From: Bacteroidota bacterium
GTDB lineage: Bacteria; Bacteroidota; Bacteroidia; Flavobacteriales_F; PHOS-HE28
Length of the DNA: 64,000 nt
Assembly (NCBI GenBank): GCA_014584605.1
Contig: JACTMO010000075.1
Span: 50,800-114,799 of the forward strand
Reading direction: 5' to 3'
Part shown: piece by piece, positions 53,872 through 61,438 of the stretch
Layout of the letters: every line of letters starts with the position of its first letter
Position numbering within the stretch: the first letter of the stretch is position 1
Made by a program: the position numbers and the translations under genes
The notes under the pieces: model-generated
Seen by the model: only the letters and a program-made list of their open reading frames with translations
Told to the model about the DNA's origin: nothing
Database searches by the model: none

Positions 53872-54031
53872 GGGGCGAAAGGTTGGGGCGATAGGTCACT
53901 GTGCCGGAGGGCTCTCCGGACCGTGCAAACCTATCAAAAGCCCCCGGGCGGCCAAGGGGGGCGCGACCTGATTTTTCAACGGCCGGGGGATCGGGCGGGC
54001 AACCCATAGCCTTGTCCGTCGTCTCGGGCCC

Positions 54032-55351
54032 ATGAAGGTCATCCAAGCGCTGGTCGCCCTCGTCACGTTCTTCGGCACGGCTGCCTGTCCGGCCCAGACC
54101 GTCACGGTGTTCACCGAGGACTTCGAGGCCAACGGGCAGTTCAGCCTGTCCCCGGATTGGTCGTGGGATGGCATACCTCCGGCGGCACACCCTTCCTGCA
54201 GCGGTGGGGGCTGGTCCGCACAGAAGGAAGTGCACGGTCCGAACGACACGTTCTGGGGCGGCTTCGGCGCCAAGTGGATGTTCCACCCTTTGCCATACGA
54301 CCCGCTGGCGATGTACGACGTGGAGTACGACGCGGAGCTGGTGGGTCCTTCGGGCGATTCGGTCAGCGTGTACGCGTTGACGATCTGGTGGGACACGCTG
54401 CTGGGGAACCCGTCCCTCGGCGGTGGCGCCGTGTTCACGCACGTCTATTCGTGCGATCACGGAAGCCCGGGCTACTACGTGGCGTCCGGTCCTCCGGCCG
54501 GCCTGCCCAATGCGCGGTTCGGCGTGTTGTTCTACGCCTTCACCTGGAGCAACACCCAGATGGCGATCGACAACGTGGTCGTGAGGAAGAAGCCGTGGAA
54601 AGCGCTCTTCACCGGGTCCATGATGCTTGCCGGGCCGTACGATCCCCTCACGCAGACCATGAGCGATGCGCTCCGGCAGCAGGGGCTGATCCCGCTCACC
54701 GAACCCTATACCGCGCTGGGATGGCCCTCGGCCAGCGGGGGGACGGGCGAAACGACCACGCCCACCGTGCTCAATACGCTCCATCCGGGTGGGTACGTGG
54801 TGGATTGGGTGCGTCTGGAACTGCGGAAGCACAACGACCCCACGGTGCTGATGGCCACCCGGCACGCCCTGCTCCTGCAGAACGGAACGTTGATCCGTGC
54901 CGACGGGGGGGCGTTGGTGCTCTTCGACATCGCACCCGGGAGCTACTACGTTGTGGTGCGCCACCGCAACCATCTCGGTGCGATGACGAACGGGTCCTAT
55001 ACGGTCACCTTCCCGGGCGGAGGCACCTGGTCCTATCCTTTCGACCTCCCCAATTGGGGCACCTACGGGACCAACGCCAGGCAGGTGGTCGGGGCCAAGG
55101 CCTTGCTATGGCCGGGCAATGCGTTGCCTGACGGGGTGGTGAAATATGCGGGCGGGAACAACGACCGGGACCGGATCCTACAGGCCGTCGGGGGCAATAC
55201 GCCCACCAACACCATCACGGGCTATCACCTCGAGGATGTGAACATGGACGGGGTGGTGAAGTACGCCGGGACCATGAACGACCGTGACCGATTGTTGCTG
55301 GCGCTTCCGGGTCAGGTGCCCACGGCCACGCGGGTGCAGCAGCTGCCGTGA
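54032..55351 (+). CDS. secreted protein with the shared C-terminal module
   Basis: A 439-residue protein with a signal peptide (MKVIQALVALVTFFGTAACPAQ). The N-terminal ~170 residues form a beta domain beginning VFTEDFEANGQFSLSPDWSW, much like the adhesin/jelly-roll domains of Bacteroidota surface proteins. After about 190 comes the module also seen at the end of the protease gene (33146): LIPLTEPYTALGWPS, LMATRHALLLQNG, YYVVVRHRNHLGAMT. It ends with two dockerin-like units (GVVKYAGGNNDRD, DVNMDGVVKYAGTMNDRD) and RVQQLP. It has no classic T9SS tail, so the module may take that part. A TAGCCTTG -7-like box lies about 20 bp upstream. Confidence 0.8.
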   Translation: MKVIQALVALVTFFGTAACPAQTVTVFTEDFEANGQFSLSPDWSWDGIPPAAHPSCSGGGWSAQKEVHGPNDTFWGGFGAKWMFHPLPYDPLAMYDVEYDAELVGPSGDSVSVYALTIWWDTLLGNPSLGGGAVFTHVYSCDHGSPGYYVASGPPAGLPNARFGVLFYAFTWSNTQMAIDNVVVRKKPWKALFTGSMMLAGPYDPLTQTMSDALRQQGLIPLTEPYTALGWPSASGGTGETTTPTVLNTLHPGGYVVDWVRLELRKHNDPTVLMATRHALLLQNGTLIRADGGALVLFDIAPGSYYVVVRHRNHLGAMTNGSYTVTFPGGGTWSYPFDLPNWGTYGTNARQVVGAKALLWPGNALPDGVVKYAGGNNDRDRILQAVGGNTPTNTITGYHLEDVNMDGVVKYAGTMNDRDRLLLALPGQVPTATRVQQLP

Positions 55352-55457
55352 CCGCAGCGGTCCCAGGGTCAGGGGCCGTGCCGAACCACGTTGACCGGGA
55401 CCTCCCGGCCACCCGGTGCGCTTGCTGCCGTGCAACTTGACAGGGAACCCTGTCGGA

Positions 55458-56771
55458 TCAAGTGGAGCGCGGCAACCGGCGCAGGAGCAGAAAGCCTACG
55501 GTGCCGGCCAGCAGCGAGGCCAGCAGGATGCCCAGCTTGGCCTGTTCGCGCAGGGCGGGGTCCGGGAAGGCGAGCTCATTCACGAACAACGACATGGTGA
55601 AGCCGATGCCGGCCAGGAAGCCCATGCCGGTGAGATGGCCGCGGGTGATGCCCGTGCCTGGGCGGCCCACCCCCAGGCCCATCAGCAGCAGCACCGTGAG
55701 GCCGATGCCCAGCGGCTTGCCCAGGGCCAGCCCAAGGCCCACGCCCAAGGCCACCGGCGAGGTCAGGGCTCCCAGCGGGTCATCGGGCAGTTCCACACCG
55801 GCGTTGGCCAGGGCGAACAGGGGCAGCACGCCGAAGACCACCAGCGGATGCAGTCCCTTTTCCAGCCGTTGCAGCGGGGTGGCGGCGCGTTCGCAGTCGG
55901 CTTCGATGCGCTGGATCACCATCAACTGGTCCTCGCTGAGGGTCGGTTTGCCGTTGGGCTCCAGCTCGGCGAAGGCCGCGATGTGCCGCTTGATGCGGGC
56001 CACGAAGGCCGGCTCGTCCATGCGGGTCACCGCAGGGATGGTGAAGGCGGCCAGCACACCCGCGATGGTGGCGTGGATGCCGCTGAGCAGGAAGGCGGTC
56101 CACATACCGGCAATGCCGAACAGCGCATAGAACCATGGGTTGCGCACACCAAGCCGGTTGCCGCCCCACAGCACCGCCAGGAAGGCGATGCCGAGCAGCA
56201 GGTTGTCCAGGCTCAGCGCGCTGGTGTAGAAGAAGGCGATGACGAGCACGGCACCGAGGTCGTCGGCGATGGCCAGGGTGGTGAGGAAGACCTTCAGGGC
56301 GGGGGGCACGCGGTCGCCCAACAGGCTCATCACGCCCACGGCGAAGGCGATGTCGGTGGCCATGGGGATGCCCCAGCCGGCCTCGGCCTCACCACCCGCG
56401 TTGAAGAGCAGATACAACGCGGCGGGGAACAGCATGCCGCCCAGTCCGGCGGCCACGGGAAGGATGGCGTCGCGCGGCCGGCTCAGTTCACCGCCCACCA
56501 CCTCGCGTTTCAGTTCCAGGCCCACCACGAAGAAGAAGAGCGCCATGAGACCGTCGTTGATCCAATGGTGCAGCGTACCGCTCAGCGACAGCCCGCCCAT
56601 CGTGAGGGTCACGGGATGCGCCCACAGGTGGTGGTAGCTCTCCCGCCAGGGGCTGTTCGCCCAGGCCATGCCGCACACGGCCGCAGCGAAGAGCAGGATC
56701 CCTCCGGTGCTCTGGTGGTGCAGGAACTCGGCGAACGCGCGTCGGCGTCGGGTGGCGTGGTCCGCGTGCAT
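55458..56771 (-). CDS. nhaA: Na+/H+ antiporter NhaA
   Basis: A 437-residue sodium/proton antiporter with 12 hydrophobic helices. The sodium-binding aspartate pair is in LAIADDLGAVLVIAFFYT (E. coli Asp163/164). Other typical parts are ATDIAFAVGVMSLLG, GLMALFFFVVGLELKREVVGGEL and IGFTMSLFVNELAF. It exports Na+ in exchange for protons and regulates internal pH. The N-terminal MHADHATRRRRAFAEFLHHQSTGG reads directly into helix 1. NhaD is also present at 23756. Confidence 0.96.
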   Translation of the reverse strand: MHADHATRRRRAFAEFLHHQSTGGILLFAAAVCGMAWANSPWRESYHHLWAHPVTLTMGGLSLSGTLHHWINDGLMALFFFVVGLELKREVVGGELSRPRDAILPVAAGLGGMLFPAALYLLFNAGGEAEAGWGIPMATDIAFAVGVMSLLGDRVPPALKVFLTTLAIADDLGAVLVIAFFYTSALSLDNLLLGIAFLAVLWGGNRLGVRNPWFYALFGIAGMWTAFLLSGIHATIAGVLAAFTIPAVTRMDEPAFVARIKRHIAAFAELEPNGKPTLSEDQLMVIQRIEADCERAATPLQRLEKGLHPLVVFGVLPLFALANAGVELPDDPLGALTSPVALGVGLGLALGKPLGIGLTVLLLMGLGVGRPGTGITRGHLTGMGFLAGIGFTMSLFVNELAFPDPALREQAKLGILLASLLAGTVGFLLLRRLPRST

Positions 56772-56778
56772 CCTAACG

Positions 56779-56886
56779 TCAACGGTACCGCCGCCGCTTG
56801 TGCTTTTTACGGCCGAACCGGCGTTGCAGGAACACGCCGAGCAGCACCAGGGCGAGGAGGGTGAACAGGGGCCAGAGGAGGCGCAT
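56779..56886 (-). CDS. 35-residue basic membrane peptide
   Basis: Too short for the ORF track as a separate entry. ATG at 56886 gives MRLLWPLFTLLALVLLGVFL and then RRFGRKKHKRRRYR: one TM helix and a very basic tail. A TACCTTGG -7 box lies 18 bp upstream (56905-56912, minus strand), at the end of the RND gene. It ends 7 bp before the nhaA start, so the two probably share a transcript. The basic tail could bind acidic lipids or RNA. I do not recognise a family. Confidence 0.5.
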   Translation of the reverse strand: MRLLWPLFTLLALVLLGVFLQRRFGRKKHKRRRYR

Positions 56887-56921
56887 GGCGGCCGGGATGC
56901 CGTGCCAAGGTAGGCAACGGT

Positions 56922-59222
56922 TCAGGCGGCCAGGGGCACGGGGCGGCGGCGCAGGACGTACATCAACAGCAGCGGCAGCAACAGCAGCTCGCTCAGCAGG
57001 GCCACCGCCAGGGTGATGCTGATCAGCAGGCCCATGTAGTGGACGCTGGCGAGCTCCGAAGCCGTGAGGGTGATGAAGCCCGCGCACAGCATCAGGCTCA
57101 TCACGATCACCGCCTTGCCTCCGCTGAGGTAGGTGCGTTTCATGGCGTAGGCCAGGGTGCGGCCCCGGGCCAGTTCGATCCGCAGTTTCCCCAGCAGGTG
57201 GACGGTGTCGTCCACGGCGATGCCGAACGCGTTGCTGAAGATGATGGCCGTGCTCACCTTCAGGTCGATGCCCGCCAGGCCCATGAACCCTGCGACGACC
57301 ACCAGGGGCAGCACGTTGGGCAGCAGGGCCACCAGCACCATGCGGGGTTCGCGGAACAGCAGGGCCATCAGCGCGGCGATGAGCAGGAAGCTGAGCCCCA
57401 GGCTCACGAGCATCTGTTCGCTCAGGCGCTCGTTGTTCCGGTCGATCAGAAAGGCCATGCCGGTCTGATGGAAGTCCACGGCCGGGGTCGGGCCCAGACC
57501 ATCGATCAGGTCTTGAAGGGCGGCGTTCTTCATCCGGTGCACCGCACCGCCCGCATCCACCGTTCGCCCGCTGAGGCGCGCACGGCGTCCGTCGGGTGCG
57601 GCGATGCTGGCCAGTCCGCGCCGGCCGGCCATGCTGCGGGCGAGGCGGGTGAGGCGGTCGGTATCGGCCCGGTCGTCGGGCAGCCGATAATGGGAGGGGT
57701 CCCCGCCATGAAAGGCCATGTTGGCCGCGCGCACCACGGTCACCGGGCTGGTGATGTGGTGTACGCCGTAGCTCCGCTCCAGGTGGTCCTGGACCAGGGC
57801 CGTGCGCCGCAGCACCTCGTGGTCCCACACGCTCAGCGTGCTGTCGCGTACCACGATCTCCAGGTCGAAGGGACGCACACCGCCGAACTGCTGCTCGAAC
57901 CACAGGAAGCTCTGCTTGCCGGGGTCGCTGTCGGGCAGGTCCTCCAGCAGCTGGTTGTCCACCTTGATGCGGGGGATGAGCATCGCGCAGGCCATGGTCA
58001 CCGCCGCAGCGGCGAGCAGCACCGTGCGTCGGCGGCGCAGCACGGTGCGCAGCAGGGCGTGCACGGCGCGGTCCCACACCGATGCGCGCACCGCGCGTTG
58101 GGGCGGCACGGGGGTGGGCACCAGCACCAGCACGGCGGGCAGCATGACGAAGGCCAGGGCATAGGCCAGGAAGACCCCCATCGCCGTGAAGAGACCGAAC
58201 TCGCTCATGGGCTTGATGCCGCTGGTGACCAGGGTGGCGTAGCCGATGGCCGTGGTGAGCATGGTGATGAAGGTGCTCAGGCCCACCTCGTGCAGCGTGA
58301 TCGCCAGGGCCTGTGTCCGCGGTCGCCCTTCGCGCAAGGCCTCGATATAGCGTTCGATGAGGTGGACCGCATCGCTCATGCCGACCACGAAGAGGATGGA
58401 CGGCAGCAGCATGGTGAGGATGCTGAGCGGTTTCCCGAAGGCGGTCATCAACGCCACCTGCCACAGCGCGGTGAGGGTCACCACGCCCAGCGGGACGAGC
58501 ACGCCCCAGACGGTGCGGAAGGCGAGGGCGAGGAAGAGGGTGACCAGCAGGGCCGAGGCCAGCAGGAAGGTCCACAGTTCGCGGGACATCAGCCGCAGGA
58601 TGTGGTGCTGGCCGTGGATCCGACCCGCGCGATGCACCGTGTCCAGGCCGCTCGCGGAGACCGCGACCTCGATGCGGTGCAGCAGGCTGTCGCTGCGGGC
58701 CTTGCTGAGGCCTTGTGCGGTGTGCATCACCAGCAGCAGGGCATCGCCGCGCTGGTTCACCAGGGGGGAGGCCACGGGGTCCATCCGCAGGCGCAGGCTG
58801 TCCGCGGCCAGGGTGCTGTCGTGGTCCAGCCGCAGCACCGGCACCTCGAACATCCCGGCGGCCGTCCATCGCGGCAGGCGCAGCCGTGTGGGCGACACTA
58901 CGCGCCGTACATCGGGCAGCGCGGCCAGCTTCGCCGTCAGGCTGTCCACCCGGCGCAGCAGGTCGATGTTGAACACCGAGGGCTGGTGGCCGATGCCCAG
59001 CAGCACGTACTCGTTGTCGTGGCCGAAGCGGGCGCGGAAGTCCAGGTAGCGCGCCAGCTCGGGGTCGTCCTCCGGAAAGAACTTCTCGAAGTCATGGTCC
59101 GTGCGCACATGGGGCAGGGTGAACAGCGCCGGCACGGTGAGCAGTGCCAGCAGCAGCAACACCAGGCGGGCGTTGCGAGGGGTGAGCAACCGCTCGATGC
59201 GCTGGGTCCGCGGCCGGTCCAT
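56922..59222 (-). CDS. MMPL/RND family transporter
   Basis: About 766 residues from MDRPRTQRIERLLTPRNARL (ATG at 59222); the longer ORF start is not supported. There are two sets of helices (about 20-40, 215-330 and then 400-425, 630-760), each with a periplasmic loop, typical of the MMPL/HpnN-type RND proteins. Typical sequence: RTDHDFEKFFPEDDPELARY after the first helix, FVVGMSDAVHLIERYIEALR (first sterol-sensing-like region) and FGIAVDDTVHLLGKLRIELARG (second). These export lipids or hopanoid-like molecules; substrate unknown here. A CACCTTTG box lies about 25 bp upstream. Confidence 0.88.
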   Translation of the reverse strand: MDRPRTQRIERLLTPRNARLVLLLLALLTVPALFTLPHVRTDHDFEKFFPEDDPELARYLDFRARFGHDNEYVLLGIGHQPSVFNIDLLRRVDSLTAKLAALPDVRRVVSPTRLRLPRWTAAGMFEVPVLRLDHDSTLAADSLRLRMDPVASPLVNQRGDALLLVMHTAQGLSKARSDSLLHRIEVAVSASGLDTVHRAGRIHGQHHILRLMSRELWTFLLASALLVTLFLALAFRTVWGVLVPLGVVTLTALWQVALMTAFGKPLSILTMLLPSILFVVGMSDAVHLIERYIEALREGRPRTQALAITLHEVGLSTFITMLTTAIGYATLVTSGIKPMSEFGLFTAMGVFLAYALAFVMLPAVLVLVPTPVPPQRAVRASVWDRAVHALLRTVLRRRRTVLLAAAAVTMACAMLIPRIKVDNQLLEDLPDSDPGKQSFLWFEQQFGGVRPFDLEIVVRDSTLSVWDHEVLRRTALVQDHLERSYGVHHITSPVTVVRAANMAFHGGDPSHYRLPDDRADTDRLTRLARSMAGRRGLASIAAPDGRRARLSGRTVDAGGAVHRMKNAALQDLIDGLGPTPAVDFHQTGMAFLIDRNNERLSEQMLVSLGLSFLLIAALMALLFREPRMVLVALLPNVLPLVVVAGFMGLAGIDLKVSTAIIFSNAFGIAVDDTVHLLGKLRIELARGRTLAYAMKRTYLSGGKAVIVMSLMLCAGFITLTASELASVHYMGLLISITLAVALLSELLLLPLLLMYVLRRRPVPLAA

Positions 59223-59281
59223 GAACAGGGGGATGGGGATGCCGAGCGGCAAAGGTGGGGGCTGTCCGCTTGCGGCACGGC

Positions 59282-59289
59282 TAACTTTG
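59282..59289 (+). promoter_or_regulatory. -7 box of the WG-repeat gene
   Basis: TAACTTTG matches the consensus exactly and lies 7 bp before the ATG at 59297. Transcription would start within a few bases of the start codon. Confidence 0.5.
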
Positions 59290-59296
59290 GGCGCCG

Positions 59297-61438
59297 ATGG
59301 ACAGCAGGTGCGCGCGGGCCCTTGCACTGGCGTTCGCTCTGGGGACGGCCCTGGGCGCCATGGCGGGTAGGTTGGAGAAGGCGTTCGAGGCCCTCCGCGT
59401 GCACGACTATTTCCTGGCGCGAAAGCTCTTCCAGGGGCAGGTGGCGCGGCAGCCCGCAGCGGCCTGGTACGGGTTGAGCATCATCACCGGGCGGGCGGAC
59501 AACCCCTTCCACCAGCCCGATTCGGCCTATACCTATCTGCTGCGCGCCGAAGCGGCCTACGCGCAGAGCGACGCGCGTACCCGCGAGCGCATTCGACCCC
59601 TGGGGGTGGACACCGAGGCCCTGGCCGCACAGCGGAAGTACCTGCACGGGCTGGCCTGGGACCTGGCGCGGACGGCCAACACGCTGGAAGGGTACGACCG
59701 GTTCGTGCAGCGTTATCCGATGGCCGAACAGGCCGCGGACGCACGAGCGGTGCGCGACCACCTGGCCTTCCAGCAGGCCCGCGAAAACAACACGGCCGCG
59801 GCCTACGCTGCCTTCCTGGCCGCCTACCCCGGTGCACGACAGGTGTACGAGGCCCGCGGTCGCCTGGAGGAGGCGGTGTTCCGCGAGAGCACGGCGGACA
59901 GCAGCATCGCCTCCTACGAACGCTTCATCGCCACCCATGGCGAAAGCCCGTACGTCAAGCAGGCCGAGGATGCCATCTACAGGCTGAGCACACCACGGCG
60001 CGGACGCGAGGAGCTGCGCGCCTTCATCGCGGCGCACCCCCGCAACCACAACGTGCCCGAGGCCTGGCGCGAACTGTACGCCACCTATGTCCGCGAGCTG
60101 GACCCGGCGGCCATCACCCGCTTCCTGCAGGAGAACCCGGACTATCCGTTCATCCAGGAACTGAGCGAGGACTATCGCGTGGCCAGCCTGGTGCTGCTGC
60201 CTTTCCGCCAGGACGGGGCCTGGGGCTACATCGACGATCAGGGCGTGGAGCGCATCAAGGCCGGCTTCGAATGGGTGGAGCCGTTCCATAACGGACTGGC
60301 GCTCGTGGGCCGTGACGGACGCACGGGAACGGTGAACAAGAGCGGCCGGGAGATCATCCCCGTGGAATACGACGAGGTGTCCGACCTCAGCGAGGGCGTG
60401 GCGGTGGTGGAGCGTGCCGGTCGTGTGGGGGTCATGGACCGCAACGGTGAACTGGTGGTGCCCATGCGCTACGAGGATGTCGGCGAGCAGCGGGAGGGCC
60501 TGGCCTATGCCGCCCTCGGAGGGCGATACGGCTACATCGATGCACGGGGCCATACGGCCATCCCGTTCACCTTCGACCGCACCGGCACCTTCCACGGCGG
60601 GCTGGCGGTGGTGGAACGCGAAGGACGCAGCGGGGTGATCGATACCCGCGGCAACGTGGTGGTCCCCTTCGTGCACGACTGGATCGAGGGCTTCGACCGC
60701 GGCGTCTCGCGGGTGCGGCGCGACGGGCGCATGGGCCTGCTGGGACCCTTCGGCGACACGGTGCTCGCTCCCGTGCACGACCACGTGGGCAGCTTCACCG
60801 GTGGCCCCGCCCTGGTGGTGGACGGCGACCGCTGCGGCTACGTGGACAGGTCCGGCCGGTGGGTGGTGCCGCAGGAGCTGGAAGTCGCCGAGGGCGTCAT
60901 CACCTGGGGCGACTTCCGCAACGGCGTGGCCGAAGTGCAGGTCAAGGGACGTCGCGGGGCCATCGACAGCACGGGCCGCTTCATCATCCCGGCGCAGTAC
61001 GCCGACGTGGGTGGCTATGCCCACGGCCTCATCCCCGTGCGCAAGAAGACGAAGTGGGCGTACGTGGACCGCATGGACCGACCGGTGACCGAGGCCCGGT
61101 ACGACCAGGCCTGGCCCTTGGTGGAAGGGCTTGGTCGTGTGGTGGTCGATGGCCGCTGGGGTGCGATCGACAGCACCGGCCGGGAGGTGGTGCCGCCCCG
61201 CTACGAGGCCATGGCCGACGCGGCCTACGGCCTGTTGGTGCTGCAGCAGGACGGCCGCGCCGGGGCCGTGGACGCCCAGGGCCGGATGCGCGTGCCCGCA
61301 GCGTTCGACAAGGTGGTGCCGATGGGCCAGGACCTGGTCCGGGTGGAGCGTGCGGACCGACTGGCCTACTTCAGGCCCTCGACCGGGCACATGATCTGGA
61401 AGGAGGAAGGCTTCGACGTGACGCGCTCAGCGCAATAG
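59297..61438 (+). CDS. WG-repeat protein with N-terminal TPR-like region
   Basis: 713 residues with an N-terminal signal or anchor (ALALAFALGTALGAMAG). A helical TPR-like region (about 25-300; AAYAAFLAAYPGARQVYEARG) precedes about ten WG-type beta repeats of 40-45 residues, for example GYIDDQGVERIKAGFEWVE, GVMDRNGELVVPMRYEDVG and GAIDSTGRFIIPAQYADVG. Such repeats form propeller-like folds of unknown function, often exported. The end overlaps the convergent gene by 12 bp. Confidence 0.8.
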   Translation: MDSRCARALALAFALGTALGAMAGRLEKAFEALRVHDYFLARKLFQGQVARQPAAAWYGLSIITGRADNPFHQPDSAYTYLLRAEAAYAQSDARTRERIRPLGVDTEALAAQRKYLHGLAWDLARTANTLEGYDRFVQRYPMAEQAADARAVRDHLAFQQARENNTAAAYAAFLAAYPGARQVYEARGRLEEAVFRESTADSSIASYERFIATHGESPYVKQAEDAIYRLSTPRRGREELRAFIAAHPRNHNVPEAWRELYATYVRELDPAAITRFLQENPDYPFIQELSEDYRVASLVLLPFRQDGAWGYIDDQGVERIKAGFEWVEPFHNGLALVGRDGRTGTVNKSGREIIPVEYDEVSDLSEGVAVVERAGRVGVMDRNGELVVPMRYEDVGEQREGLAYAALGGRYGYIDARGHTAIPFTFDRTGTFHGGLAVVEREGRSGVIDTRGNVVVPFVHDWIEGFDRGVSRVRRDGRMGLLGPFGDTVLAPVHDHVGSFTGGPALVVDGDRCGYVDRSGRWVVPQELEVAEGVITWGDFRNGVAEVQVKGRRGAIDSTGRFIIPAQYADVGGYAHGLIPVRKKTKWAYVDRMDRPVTEARYDQAWPLVEGLGRVVVDGRWGAIDSTGREVVPPRYEAMADAAYGLLVLQQDGRAGAVDAQGRMRVPAAFDKVVPMGQDLVRVERADRLAYFRPSTGHMIWKEEGFDVTRSAQ

